Source: Paraburkholderia fungorum
GTDB lineage: Bacteria; Pseudomonadota; Gammaproteobacteria; Burkholderiales; Burkholderiaceae
Assembly: GCF_902833645.1 (NCBI RefSeq)
Contig: NZ_CADFGE010000015.1
Location: 1 to 64,000 of the forward strand
Reading direction: 5' to 3'
DNA: 64,000 bases
In this document: positions 26,648-36,291 of the stretch, piece by piece
How positions within the stretch are numbered: position 1 is the first letter of the stretch
How the letters are laid out: each line of letters starts with the position of its first letter
Notes under the pieces: model-generated
Seen by the model: the letters and a program-made list of their open reading frames with translations, nothing else
The model's database searches: none
Told to the model about the DNA's origin: nothing
Program-made: the position numbers and the translations under genes

Positions 26648-27421
26648 TCAGCTCCCGGTGACGGTGCGCGTGCGTCTGGCGCGCGGCTTGGGTTGATTCG
26701 CAAGCGCGGCTTCCGCTTGCGCGCGTTCGGTCAGAAAACGATGGAGCAGCTCGCCGGTGCCTAGCAGATGCGCGACAACCAGCGACTGTGCTGCAGGGAT
26801 ATCGCGGCGCTGAACCGCATCGAGCAGGGCGGCGTGTTCATGGTCCGATTCGCCCTTGTACGACGGCAAGCCGAACTTCAGGCGCAAATACCTTTCGCCG
26901 CGCCGATGCAGGGTGCCGATCATATCCTCGAGTTGCGGACGGGCGGCGGGCGCATACAGGCTCATATGAAAGGCCACATTACGCGCGACATACAACGACG
27001 GGTCCGGCTCGCGCTCGGCGGCGCGGCACAGCGTGGCGGATTCGCGCAGCGTGGCGGCGGTGTGATTCGGAATCGCGAGACCAATCGCGAGGCTCTCCAG
27101 CGCGGAACGGATCTCATAGATTTCGCGTGCTTCGTCCGCCGATAAAGGGGCGACGCTCGCGCCTTTGTGCACCGCGGTTCTCGCCCAGCCTTCGCTTTCG
27201 AGCTGGCGCAGGGCTTCGCGCACGGGAATTGCGCTGACTGAGAAGTGCCGAGCGATGGCGTCTTGGCGCAATGGCGCACCAGGCGCCAGTGTGCCGTCGA
27301 CAATCGCCGCGCGCAGCGCCTCCGCGATCACGTGGGACATGCTCTCGCGGGGCGCCGCCACAGGCAGAAGCGGGCTGCGCGCCGGGCCGTCCAGGGGAAA
27401 ACCATCTGTTGCGTCGTTCAT
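26648..27421 (-). CDS. GntR-family regulator of the malonate operon
   Basis: 257 aa, FadR/FCD subfamily. The winged helix (about 28-95; VSAIPVREALRQLESEGW) precedes a helical FCD effector domain. It is the first gene of the mdc operon and diverges from the MFS gene, so it most likely senses malonate or malonyl-CoA and controls both sides. An AT-rich palindrome abuts its start codon. Confidence 0.88.
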   Translation of the reverse strand: MNDATDGFPLDGPARSPLLPVAAPRESMSHVIAEALRAAIVDGTLAPGAPLRQDAIARHFSVSAIPVREALRQLESEGWARTAVHKGASVAPLSADEAREIYEIRSALESLAIGLAIPNHTAATLRESATLCRAAEREPDPSLYVARNVAFHMSLYAPAARPQLEDMIGTLHRRGERYLRLKFGLPSYKGESDHEHAALLDAVQRRDIPAAQSLVVAHLLGTGELLHRFLTERAQAEAALANQPKPRARRTRTVTGS

Positions 27422-27425
27422 GATA

Positions 27426-27442
27426 TCAAATATTATATATGA
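27426..27442. promoter_or_regulatory. Candidate operator/promoter of the mdc locus
   Basis: TCAAATATTATATATGA is an imperfect 17-bp palindrome (7 of 8 arm positions match) only 4 bp upstream of the gntR start codon, in strikingly AT-rich sequence for this genome. It fits an autoregulatory GntR/FadR-type site overlapping a promoter. Confidence 0.5.
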
Positions 27443-27622
27443 AATTGAGCTTGTAACAGGTGGCCAAACCCGGAAAGTTTTTGAGCGCCAAAGGACTGCG
27501 ATGCGCTTCGCGCGTTGTGCCTATCAACGTTATACGAGGCGCATCGAGTGACCGGCAAGCATGCCATCCGTCGTTTCCTTTATGTCAGACACGTACGTCA
27601 ACCGCAGGGCTGGAGGAGCATG

Positions 27623-28921
27623 ATGAATTCACTCACCGACCGCACGTCGGTCGCGCGGCGCCGTACGCCGCTCAATCGTTCGCAGATCGCGGGGTTTTGG
27701 GGGGCGTGGGCCGGCTGGACGCTCGACGGGATGGATTCGTTCATCTACGCACTTGTGTTGACGCCGGCGCTGACCGAACTGCTGCCGCGCTCGGGCTATG
27801 CGGCAACGCCCGCGAATGTCGGCCTCGCCGGTTCGATTCTGTTCGCGCTGTTTCTGGTCGGCTGGGGGCTGTCCTTTATCTGGGGGCCGCTGGCGGACCG
27901 CTTCGGCCGGACCAAGGTGCTGGCGGCCACCATCTTCACCTTCGCCATTTTCACGGGTCTTGCCGCGACGTCGCACAACGTCTGGGAACTCGCCATCTAT
28001 CGCTTCATTGCCGGAGTCGGGATCGGCGGCGAGTGGGCGCTGGCCGGTACGTATGTGGCCGAGGCATGGCCGGAAGATCGCCGCAAGATGGGCGCCGGGT
28101 ATCTGCAAACGGGCTACTACGCGGGGTTCTTTCTGGCGGCTGCGCTCAATTACACGATCGGCGTGCATTTCGGCTGGCGCGCGATGTTCCTGACCGGCGC
28201 GGTGCCGGTCGTGGTCGCGATTCTGGTGCTGCTGCGGGTGAAGGAATCGGAGAAGTGGCAGAAGGCCGAGGAGCGCGTCGTGCGTGCCAAGCCGCTGCGC
28301 GAAATCCTCGGGCCGACCTATCGGCGCCGCACTTGGGTTGCATGCATTCTGTTGACGATCGCGATCGTCGGTTTGTGGGCGGGTGCGGTCTACGAGCCAT
28401 CGGCCGTGATTCAACTGGCCACCAAGGCCGGTATGACGAAGAACGATGCAATCAGGACAGCCTCGCTGGCAACCGGCTTGCTGTCGATTGCGACGATTCT
28501 CGGTTGTCTCGCGTTGCCGCCGCTCGCGGAACGGATTGGGCGCAAGAAGACGCTGGCGGTTTACTTCGCCGGCATGGCGGTGGCGATTGCCGGAAGTTTC
28601 GGCTGGGCATTCTATTTGCCGAATGGACTTGCGCCGTTTATCGCGTGGCTCTTTGTACTGGGCTTCTTCGGCGGCAATTTTGCGCTGTTCAGCCTGTGGT
28701 TGCCGGAGCAGTTCGAGACCCGCGTCCGGGCCACCGCGTTCGCGTTCTGCACTTCGTTCGGCCGGTTTATCGGGGCGGGCGTCAACTTTCTGCTCGGCGC
28801 AGCGGTGCTGCATATGCATACGCTCGGCGTGCCGGTGGCGCTCACGGCGCTGGCGTTTATTGCTGGTCTGTTTGTGATTCCGTTTGCGCCGGAGACTAAA
28901 GGCGAGGTGCTGCCGCAGTGA
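27623..28921 (+). CDS. MFS transporter, probable malonate or dicarboxylate importer
   Basis: 432 aa, twelve helices. GPLADRFGRTKVL and its second copy LAERIGRKKTL, plus GVGIGGEWALAGTYVAE, mark the metabolite:H+ symporter family. GGAGGAG lies 4-5 bases before the ATG at 27623 (a second ATG at 27620 is too close to it). The locus lacks MdcLM or MadLM transporters, so this divergent gene is the natural candidate for malonate uptake; this is inference from position. Confidence 0.87.
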   Translation: MNSLTDRTSVARRRTPLNRSQIAGFWGAWAGWTLDGMDSFIYALVLTPALTELLPRSGYAATPANVGLAGSILFALFLVGWGLSFIWGPLADRFGRTKVLAATIFTFAIFTGLAATSHNVWELAIYRFIAGVGIGGEWALAGTYVAEAWPEDRRKMGAGYLQTGYYAGFFLAAALNYTIGVHFGWRAMFLTGAVPVVVAILVLLRVKESEKWQKAEERVVRAKPLREILGPTYRRRTWVACILLTIAIVGLWAGAVYEPSAVIQLATKAGMTKNDAIRTASLATGLLSIATILGCLALPPLAERIGRKKTLAVYFAGMAVAIAGSFGWAFYLPNGLAPFIAWLFVLGFFGGNFALFSLWLPEQFETRVRATAFAFCTSFGRFIGAGVNFLLGAAVLHMHTLGVPVALTALAFIAGLFVIPFAPETKGEVLPQ

Positions 28922-28932
28922 TGCTGGACGAA

Positions 28933-28964
28933 AAAAACCGGGCGCGCTGCCCGGTTTTTCGTTT
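28933..28964. terminator. Bidirectional rho-independent terminator
   Basis: AAAAACCGGGC at 28933-28943 pairs perfectly with GCCCGGTTTTT at 28949-28959 across a 5-nt loop, with T or A runs on both sides. It ends both the MFS transcript and the convergent TonB-receptor transcript. Confidence 0.93.
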
Positions 28965-28987
28965 AACCCATCAGCGCATCGCAGCGC

Positions 28988-31126
28988 TCACATATGCCAC
29001 CTTGCCGACACCGTCAGCGTGCGCGGCGCACCCGGCATGTTGTACATATCCGCGTTACCGTGCGCCGCGATGAAGTACTTGCGGTCGAACAGGTTATCCA
29101 GCGTCAACGCCACGTCGACGTTCTTGCCGTGATATCCCGCGCCGAGATCGAAGGTCACGAAAGAAGGTAGCGTGACCGCGTCGCTGGCCGACGTATAGCG
29201 CGCCGACTGGAATTGCGCACCGCCGGCCGCGTAGAACCCGTATTTCAGATCGCGCTTGATCCACACGCTCGCGCTATGACGCGGCATCAGGCCCGGCGTA
29301 TTGTTGTGCAGCACCAGCCCGGCTGAGCTCGCTTGCGGCGAGCCGTCGACGTTGCCGTTCAGATACGCATAGCCCGCGTACACCGACCACTTCGGCGCGA
29401 TCTCACCGGTGGTAGACAGTTCCAGTCCGCGCACGTGTTGCGTGCCGATCGGCAGAGCGTAAGTCGGGTTGGACGGATCGGCGATCTGCTGATTGGTCTG
29501 CTTCATATCGAACAGCGCGATGCTCGCGCTCGCGCGGCCCAGATCGAACTTCGAGCCGACTTCGAAGCTGGTGGTCTTCTGCGGCGCCAGCGCGGAGCCG
29601 TTCGCGAACGCGCCGCTGCTGATCAACGTATCGGCAAGCGGAGAGAACGACTGACTATACGACGCGTACAGCGACACCCAATCGAGCGGCTCGTAAATCA
29701 GACCGACACGCGGGCTCCACGCGCGATCCGTGCGATCCAGATTCACGTGCGCCGACGTGTAGTCGTTGCGGGTTTGCGTCAGATAGTCGAAGCGCAGGCC
29801 GGCAAGAATCTTCCAATGCTCCGTCAGCGAGATCAGATCTTGCGCGTAGACGCCGGCGAGTCCCAGCACGGTAGCCGCATTCGTCTTTGCCGCCGTGCCC
29901 GGCTTAACGCCCGGCAAGTCGATGAGTTGCGGATCGTACAGGTTGTAGGTGGCGACCTTATTGGTCGAGTAGATGGTGTCGAATTTTTGCTGTTGCGACA
30001 GCTCGATGCCGTACAGCAGTTCGTGTTTCATGCCGAACAGCGTGGTTTTTTGCGTCAACTCGAAGAGTCCGTCCACGCCATGGTCCTGGCGAAAGCGGGT
30101 ACTTTGATCGAGTGTGACGACCGGGTTCTGCGCTGTCCTGATCGGCTCATACGTCACGTAGTTTTTGCGTTCGAGCGAGAAGTCGTATGCACGCACGGCC
30201 GTGTGCAGCGACAGCGAATCGTTGAAGCGGTGATCGAGCGACACGGTCGCGCTCTTCGCGTCCACGTCGTTATAAGACGTGTTCGCCGCGTCGGCCGAGC
30301 CGTAATAGGTGTTGATCGGCACATTGACCGGGCGGCCGAGATAGGCGGGCAGACCTTGATCCGAAGTGCGGCGGTCGTGCAGATAATCGGCTTCGATATT
30401 GACGATGGTGTCCTTATCGATGCGCAATTGCGCGGAGGGCGCCACCGCCTGGCGATTCAACTGGAACTGGTTGCGAAAGCTATTCGAGTTTTCGGCGGCG
30501 CCGGTAATGCGAAAACGCGCGGCGTCGTTCGCATTCCAGCCGAGATCGAATTCGCCGCGCCGTTCGCCTTCGGTGCCGAGCGTTACGCCTACCGCCTGCT
30601 GCGGATTTGCCGTCGGCTTTTTCAGCACGCGGTTGATCAGGCCGCCGGCCGAGCCGCGTCCATAGAGCACGGCTGCGGGACCCTTCAGCACGTCGACCCG
30701 TTCGACGTTCGACAGATCGCGATAGTAGAGCGCGTCGTCGCGAATACCGTCGACGTACTGATCGGTGATGTTGTTGAAGCCGCGCAAGGTAACCTGGTCG
30801 CGCTGACCGTCGCCGACCGAAAAGCCGATGCCCGGCACGTTGCGCAACGCGTCCTGCAGCGAAGTCGCGTTCTGTTCGTCGAGCAGCGCGCGCGGCACGA
30901 CGTTGACCGTTTGCGGCACGTCCATCAGCGACATGTTCATCTTCGTCGCGGTGTTCGAGGTGCTCGAGTCGTAAGAGCGATCGGCCGCGGCCTGGACGGC
31001 GATGGCGGGCAGCGTGTTGTCGGGCGCGCCGGTGCCGGGTGTGGCTTGTTGCGCCAGCAAAGGTTTGGCGCTGGCGAGAGAAGTGGCGAGCAGTAGTGCG
31101 CGATACGTATTCTTTTTGACGTTCAT
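28988..31126 (-). CDS. TonB-dependent siderophore receptor
   Basis: About 712 aa. A signal peptide (to about residue 26) precedes a plug domain with DVPQTVNVVPRALLDEQ, LRNVPGIGFSVGDGQRD and VDVLKGPAAVLYGRGSAGG, and a 22-strand barrel ending in NLFDRKYF and ARWHM. The class resembles catecholate-siderophore receptors (Fiu/FiuA-like). The last residue is Met, not the usual aromatic of outer-membrane barrels. The start is uncertain: the ATG at 31126 gives a proper signal peptide but has no clear ribosome site. A Fur-like box lies upstream. No siderophore biosynthesis gene is nearby. Confidence 0.9.
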   Translation of the reverse strand: MNVKKNTYRALLLATSLASAKPLLAQQATPGTGAPDNTLPAIAVQAAADRSYDSSTSNTATKMNMSLMDVPQTVNVVPRALLDEQNATSLQDALRNVPGIGFSVGDGQRDQVTLRGFNNITDQYVDGIRDDALYYRDLSNVERVDVLKGPAAVLYGRGSAGGLINRVLKKPTANPQQAVGVTLGTEGERRGEFDLGWNANDAARFRITGAAENSNSFRNQFQLNRQAVAPSAQLRIDKDTIVNIEADYLHDRRTSDQGLPAYLGRPVNVPINTYYGSADAANTSYNDVDAKSATVSLDHRFNDSLSLHTAVRAYDFSLERKNYVTYEPIRTAQNPVVTLDQSTRFRQDHGVDGLFELTQKTTLFGMKHELLYGIELSQQQKFDTIYSTNKVATYNLYDPQLIDLPGVKPGTAAKTNAATVLGLAGVYAQDLISLTEHWKILAGLRFDYLTQTRNDYTSAHVNLDRTDRAWSPRVGLIYEPLDWVSLYASYSQSFSPLADTLISSGAFANGSALAPQKTTSFEVGSKFDLGRASASIALFDMKQTNQQIADPSNPTYALPIGTQHVRGLELSTTGEIAPKWSVYAGYAYLNGNVDGSPQASSAGLVLHNNTPGLMPRHSASVWIKRDLKYGFYAAGGAQFQSARYTSASDAVTLPSFVTFDLGAGYHGKNVDVALTLDNLFDRKYFIAAHGNADMYNMPGAPRTLTVSARWHM

Positions 31127-31627
31127 GGCAACGTTGTTCGAGCGTGGATCGGTGGTGTTATTGGTTTTCGGGTGCAGCAAAAGCGGTCATGCAAAAGCGC
31201 CAGGCGGGTGCGAGGAGGACGCAAGCTGGCGCGCACGATCAGGCAGAAATCGTGTGGTCGGTCAGGCGAGACGAAGTGATGAATTCCCCTGTTGGCTTCG
31301 AACGAGTCCGAAATTGAAACGGCCGGGGCGCCGTGCGTCAGTGCGCGAAATGCACGGACGTGACATCGGCTGCCTCGGAATGGCATGTCGATGTGGGAAC
31401 GGGAGGTACAGCGAAAACCGGATCAATGCCCGGCTTGTAATATTCAGAAATTATAAACGAGAACTATTCGCGATTGTGCGAATTGAATGGAGAATGCGGG
31501 TTTTTTGCAGGGATCTTGTCGACGAAATGAAAGCTGAGGTGATGCGCGAGCCGCCGCCGTGGCGGCGAGGCGGCAAGCGGCGGGCCACTACTCAATAAGC
31601 AGCCGTCCGCCGCTCAACGATCCACCG
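31127..31627. other. Gene-free region upstream of the TonB receptor
   Basis: About 500 bp without a convincing gene. It contains the receptor promoter with its Fur-like box (31449-31472) about 325 bp before the chosen start, so the 5' leader would be long unless another promoter exists. Confidence 0.5.
31449..31472 (-). promoter_or_regulatory. Fur-like box overlapping a promoter of the TonB receptor
   Basis: On the plus strand, AAACGAGAACTATTCGCGA at 31454-31472 matches 15 of 19 positions of the box before the iron operon at 41817-41835. A perfect -10 hexamer TATAAT for leftward transcription lies at 31454-31449, so repressor binding would cover the promoter. The -35 is poor. Confidence 0.6.
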
Positions 31628-32548
31628 TCAATCCGCGTGATGCCGCATACGCCCGCCGGGCCGCAGCATCGACAGCAGCGGCCAGCCCAGATTCACGCCG
31701 AGGCTGGCGATCACGATCAAGGCCATGCCCGCGAGTTGCGGCAGCGAGAGCGCCCGCCCGTACACAACGGCATCGACCACGATCGCGGTCAGTGGATAGA
31801 CGAACAGCAGCACGGCGATGATGGGCGTGGTCAGCTTCGGCAGCGCGCCGTAGATCAGCACGTACGAGAGCCCCGTATGCAGCACGCCCATGCCGACCAG
31901 CCAGAACCATTGCATCGGCCCGATATGCACGGCAGTGAGGGGCGCAATGAACGGCAGGCACACCACGCCCACCGCGCATTGCGCGAGCGTCAGCAGATGC
32001 GGGCGCAGATTGCCGAGCCCTTTGGCGATCAGCGTGACGCTCGCGTACAGCACCGAGCCCACCAATGCCTCGCCGATGCCGATCAGATAGCTGGCATGTC
32101 CCTGCAGATTCCCGCTCGCCGCAACGCCCGAGGCCAGCACGAGCCCGACGAAGGCCGTCGCGATCCAGCCGAGCCGGTCGGCGCCGAGGCGTTCATGGAA
32201 CAGTGCCGCGCCCATCAACACGACCCAGAACGGCTGCACGTGAAACACCACCGTCGCCACCGCAATGCTGGTGCGATGAATCGCGTCGAAGAAACCGACC
32301 CATTGCGTGACCATCAGGACGCCGGAGATCAGTGCGAGCGCGACGGTGCGCCGGGTGAAATGCGCACGCGTGAAGAAGCCTTTCCACGCGCAATACGCGG
32401 CGAGCGAGAGGAAGCCGAACAGGCAGCGAAAGAACACCAGCGTCAGCGCGCCGAGCCGCGCTTCCTCGACGAAAATGCCGAGCGTGCCCATCAGAAGGCC
32501 GCCACTGGCCAGCGTAATGGCGCCTTGCTGACGTTGGGTGAGGGACAT
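31628..32548 (-). CDS. EamA/DMT-family transporter
   Basis: 306 aa, ten predicted helices arranged as two EamA halves (GGLLMGTLGIFVEEARLGALTLVFFR, later IGEALVGSVLYASVTLIAKGLG). Such proteins export amino acids or other metabolites. AAGGAG precedes the ATG at 32548 at a good distance. It is divergent from a LysR gene that probably regulates it. Confidence 0.87.
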   Translation of the reverse strand: MSLTQRQQGAITLASGGLLMGTLGIFVEEARLGALTLVFFRCLFGFLSLAAYCAWKGFFTRAHFTRRTVALALISGVLMVTQWVGFFDAIHRTSIAVATVVFHVQPFWVVLMGAALFHERLGADRLGWIATAFVGLVLASGVAASGNLQGHASYLIGIGEALVGSVLYASVTLIAKGLGNLRPHLLTLAQCAVGVVCLPFIAPLTAVHIGPMQWFWLVGMGVLHTGLSYVLIYGALPKLTTPIIAVLLFVYPLTAIVVDAVVYGRALSLPQLAGMALIVIASLGVNLGWPLLSMLRPGGRMRHHAD

Positions 32549-32635
32549 GCGAAACCGCTCCTTAAGGTGGGGTCGCGTAGGTGGAGTCACATAAGGGAGT
32601 CCAAGTATTGCGCGGCTTGCCTTGCGTCGACAAAC

Positions 32636-32654
32636 GAATTAAATTGAGAAATTC
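32636..32654. promoter_or_regulatory. Candidate LysR operator
   Basis: GAATTAAATTGAGAAATTC has perfect arms GAATT and AATTC nine bases apart. It is 22 bp before the LysR start and about 88 bp before the divergent EamA start, a position usual for an autoregulatory LysR site. Confidence 0.5.
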
Positions 32655-32675
32655 CATAAGCTGGATTGATAAATC

Positions 32676-33566
32676 ATGCACCCCGAATTCGACGTCGATT
32701 TGCTGCGCACCTTCGTCGCGGTGGTGGAAACGGGCAGCTTCACGAAGGCATCGACCACCGTGCACCGTTCGCAGGCAGCGGTCAGCATGCAGATCAAGCG
32801 GCTCGAAACCATGCTGGGCACCACGCTGTTCGCCCGCAACACGCGCAATCTCTCACTCACCCGGCCGGGCAATACCTTGCTCGAATACGCCCGGCGTGTG
32901 CTGGCGTTGCACGAGGAGGCGTGGTCGGCAATCGTGCGGCCCGAAGTGACCGGGCGCGTGGTGCTCGGCGCGCCGGACGATTACGTGTCGTCACTGCTCT
33001 CGCCGGTGTTGCGGCGCTTTTCGAATCTGTATCCGCATGTGGAGATCGAGATCGTCTGCGCGCAGAGCACATCGCTCGCGCCGATGCTGGCCGATAACAA
33101 GATCGATCTCGCGTTCGTCACGCGCGACCGCAAACTGCGCGGCGAATTCGTGCGCAGCGAGCCGATGGTATGGGTGGGGGCGTCGCTGGATACGCCGGTG
33201 CTGGCGGCGTCGCCGTTGCCGGTCGGGCTATATGAGCCGGGCTGTGTCGCGCGCCAGCATACGCTGGCGGCGCTCGACGGTGCGCGGATCCGCTATCGGG
33301 CGGCGTTTAGCAGTGCAAGCTTGATGGGTTTGGTGGCGACCGTGGATGCGGGGCTGTCGGTGATCGCGCTTACGCGTTGCAGCGTGCCGTCGCGGCTCGC
33401 AATACTCGGTGAAGCGCAAGGCTTGCCGAAGATCGCACCGCTGGAAATCGTGGTGGCGCGCAGCGCCAAATCGGATCGGCCGACGTGCGATTATCTGGCC
33501 GCACAGATGGTGCAGGATTTGTCGCTGCGGCCGCAAGCGGCAATGCGGGGAGCGGCTGCTGCATGA
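32676..33566 (+). CDS. LysR-family transcriptional regulator
   Basis: 296 aa. Winged helix in residues 1-65 (DLLRTFVAVVETGSFTKAS, AAVSMQIKRLETMLGTTL), then the effector-binding domain. It begins MHPEFDVDLLRTF like related regulators of transporter genes. Divergent from the EamA transporter and convergent with the iron transporter ATPase gene (22 bp apart). Confidence 0.9.
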   Translation: MHPEFDVDLLRTFVAVVETGSFTKASTTVHRSQAAVSMQIKRLETMLGTTLFARNTRNLSLTRPGNTLLEYARRVLALHEEAWSAIVRPEVTGRVVLGAPDDYVSSLLSPVLRRFSNLYPHVEIEIVCAQSTSLAPMLADNKIDLAFVTRDRKLRGEFVRSEPMVWVGASLDTPVLAASPLPVGLYEPGCVARQHTLAALDGARIRYRAAFSSASLMGLVATVDAGLSVIALTRCSVPSRLAILGEAQGLPKIAPLEIVVARSAKSDRPTCDYLAAQMVQDLSLRPQAAMRGAAAA

Positions 33567-33588
33567 GCGACTGATCCGCGCGCGCCGC

Positions 33589-34647
33589 TCAGGCCCGCGG
33601 ATAAGCCGTCACTGCGCCATCCACGGCGAGCCGCACGTTTTCGCCTGGCTGCGGCGACAGATACCCCGGCACACGAGCGCGCACCATCGTCTGCGCGCCG
33701 GACTGCAATTGCAGCGCGACGCCCGCGTCCTGCCCCTGAAAAATCACCTCGCGCACCACGGCGGCATACGACGGCGCGCCATCCCGCATGGTTTCTTCGG
33801 CACGCAACAGACGAATCTGTTCAGGCCGGACCATGACGTCGACCGCGCCGTTGCCCATCGGCTCGCACAACGGCAAATCGCCAAGTTCGCAGTTGACGCG
33901 ATCCTGCCTGACCGTGCCCGGCAACAGCACCGCTTCACCGACGAAGGAGGCAAGCTCGCGCGTCACCGGCCTGCGGTACAGCGTCTCCGGCGTCGCGGTC
34001 TGGATCAGCCGCCCGTTCCACAGCACCGCGACCTCGTGGCCGAGCGACAACGCCTCCGATTGATCGTGCGTGACGAGCACGGCGGTCGCGCCGGCCGCGG
34101 CCAACGCGCTGGCCACCGCCTGGCGCGTTTCGAGCCGCAAAGCCGCATCGAGCGATGAAAATGGCTCGTCGAGCATCACCAGGGTCGGCGACGGCGCCAG
34201 CGCGCGGGCCAGCGCGACACGCTGTTGCTGGCCGCCTGACAACTGCTGCGGCGCGCGTTCGGCGAAGTTCGCCGGCAAGCCGACCAGTTCCAGCAATTCG
34301 GCCACACGATGCCGCGCGCGGCGCTGCGTGCGCGGCAGGCCGAAGACGATGTTGTCCGCTACGGAAAGATGCGGAAACAGCGCGCCCTCCTGCGGCACAT
34401 AGCCGATGCGGCGCTGTTCGGAAGGCACATGCAGGTTGTCGCCGACGACGCGGCGGCCGTCGATTTCGACGCTGCCGCCATCCGCGCGTTCGAAGCCGCA
34501 CAGAAGGCGCAGCAAGGTGGTCTTGCCGCTGCCGGACGGTCCGAGCAGCGCGAGCAGCGTGCCGCGCTCGACGGAGAGATCGATGCCGTGCAGCACCGCA
34601 TGGCCGTCGAACGATTTTTGCAGTCCGCGGATACGAAGTTCGCTCAT
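33589..34647 (-). CDS. fbpC: Ferric iron ABC transporter ATP-binding protein, FbpC-like
   Basis: 352 aa. Walker A GPSGSGKTT, signature QLSGGQQQRVALARAL, Walker B VMLDEPFSSLD, switch VTHDQ, and a C-terminal TOBE-type domain (about 245-350). This is the FbpC/AfuC class that drives ferric iron uptake. Gene lies 39 bp after the permease gene and is the last of the six-gene iron locus. Confidence 0.88.
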   Translation of the reverse strand: MSELRIRGLQKSFDGHAVLHGIDLSVERGTLLALLGPSGSGKTTLLRLLCGFERADGGSVEIDGRRVVGDNLHVPSEQRRIGYVPQEGALFPHLSVADNIVFGLPRTQRRARHRVAELLELVGLPANFAERAPQQLSGGQQQRVALARALAPSPTLVMLDEPFSSLDAALRLETRQAVASALAAAGATAVLVTHDQSEALSLGHEVAVLWNGRLIQTATPETLYRRPVTRELASFVGEAVLLPGTVRQDRVNCELGDLPLCEPMGNGAVDVMVRPEQIRLLRAEETMRDGAPSYAAVVREVIFQGQDAGVALQLQSGAQTMVRARVPGYLSPQPGENVRLAVDGAVTAYPRA

Positions 34648-34686
34648 GAAAATCCGATGGAAAAAGCGGGCGAGAGCGCGCGAAGT

Positions 34687-36291
34687 TTAGCTACGTTCGC
34701 CGAGCAGCGCCGATTTGCCGAGCAACGCGAACAGGAGGCCGGAGGCGAACAGCGAAATGCCGGTGAGCAGCGCCGCATAGGGCGCCGCGGCGGCGAACGC
34801 CATGGTCGAGGTGTCGGCCCAGACCTGAGTCGCGAGTGTCTGCGTGTCGATCGGCGAGAGCAGCAGGGTGGCATTCAATTCGGTGACGACGGAGATGAAC
34901 ACCATTGCCGCTGCCGCGGCGAGTCCGGGACCCGCCAGCGGCAACACCACGCGCAACAGCGTCTGCGTCCAGCTCAGGCCGAGTGCGCGAGCGGTTTCCT
35001 CAAGGCGCGGCTGCGCCTGCATGAAGGCGGCCCGCACGCTCACCAGCGCGATCGGCATGAACAGCATCGCGTAGGCGATCACCAGCAGCGTCGCGCTTTG
35101 ATAAAGCGGTTGCAGCGCATGCACCGCGAGCGACACGATCGCCAGTGCGATCACCAGTCCCGGGATGCCTTGCGCCAGGAACACGGTGCGTTCGAACAGC
35201 GTCGCGAAGCGGGTCGGATAACGCACCAGCAGGAAGGCGAGCGGCACGACCAGCAGCGTAGTCAGCAGGGCGGCAGCGAGTCCGAAGCCGAGCGAGGAGA
35301 TCGTTGCGTTGAATAGCAGTTCGGGCGACACGTCGGCCGGTGTGACGGCAGCCGCGCCTGGTTGCGTGAGCCAGTAACCGATCATGCCGAGCGGCACGCC
35401 GAGCGTGGTGATCGCCAGCGCGGCGAAGCCGGCGACGACGATCCAGCGCCATGCGCCGAGGTCGTAGCGCAAGACCGCGCGACGTGTACCGCGATCGACG
35501 CGTTCATAACGCGCCGCGCCGCGTACCCGAAACTCGAATGCCAGCACGACGAGGCAGATCACGATCAGCAGGCACGCGAGCAGCGAAGCGCCGCCGCCGT
35601 CGAAACTGGTGCGGAATTCCGCGTAGATTTGCGTCGTGAAAGTGTGAAAGCGCAGCAGCGTGAACGCACCGAATTCAGACAGTACGCCGAGCGCGACCAG
35701 CAGCATGCCGCCGAGCAGTGCCGGACGCAGTTGCGGCAGCACGACGCGCAGGAACGTGGTCCAGCGGTTGCAGCCGAGCGCTCGCGCACTTTCTTCCAGC
35801 GCTGGATCCATGCTGCGCAACGCGGCGGCCACGGGCAGGTAGACGAGCGGGAAATAGGCCGAGCTCAGCACCAGCAGCGCGCCGTTGAAGTCCTGCAAAT
35901 CCTGACTCAGCGACACCCATGCATAGCTCGAAATGAAGGCGGGCATGGCGAGCGGCGCGGCGGCGAGCACGGCCCAGATGCGCCGCCCCGGCAGATTCGT
36001 GCGTTCGACAAACCACGCGGCCGCCGTGCCGACGACGGCGCAGACGAGTGTGGCCGACACGGTGATCAGCAGTGTGTTGATCAGCAGTTCGCCGACCAGC
36101 GGCCGGAAGATCAGATCGACCGCTTCAGCGAGACCGAAGCTCGCCGCGCGCCAGAAGGTAAACGCAATCGGCAGCAGCACCAGCAAAGCGCTGAGTGCTG
36201 CTGCCGCGAACAACCCGCGCGGCGCGCGCAAACGCGCGCGCGCCGGGGCGGGGGTGACAGCCGGAGGGCCGGCTGATATGGCATCGCTCAT
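34687..36291 (-). CDS. fbpB: Ferric iron ABC transporter permease, FbpB-like
   Basis: 534 aa, twelve helices from two fused permease halves. Each half has an EAA-type loop: EESARALGCNRWTTFLRVVLPQLRPAL and EETARALGLSWTQTLLRVVLPLAGPGL. The fused layout is normal for FbpB-type iron permeases. Its ATG directly follows the fbpA stop (TAA then ATG), so translation is coupled. Confidence 0.9.
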   Translation of the reverse strand: MSDAISAGPPAVTPAPARARLRAPRGLFAAAALSALLVLLPIAFTFWRAASFGLAEAVDLIFRPLVGELLINTLLITVSATLVCAVVGTAAAWFVERTNLPGRRIWAVLAAAPLAMPAFISSYAWVSLSQDLQDFNGALLVLSSAYFPLVYLPVAAALRSMDPALEESARALGCNRWTTFLRVVLPQLRPALLGGMLLVALGVLSEFGAFTLLRFHTFTTQIYAEFRTSFDGGGASLLACLLIVICLVVLAFEFRVRGAARYERVDRGTRRAVLRYDLGAWRWIVVAGFAALAITTLGVPLGMIGYWLTQPGAAAVTPADVSPELLFNATISSLGFGLAAALLTTLLVVPLAFLLVRYPTRFATLFERTVFLAQGIPGLVIALAIVSLAVHALQPLYQSATLLVIAYAMLFMPIALVSVRAAFMQAQPRLEETARALGLSWTQTLLRVVLPLAGPGLAAAAAMVFISVVTELNATLLLSPIDTQTLATQVWADTSTMAFAAAAPYAALLTGISLFASGLLFALLGKSALLGERS

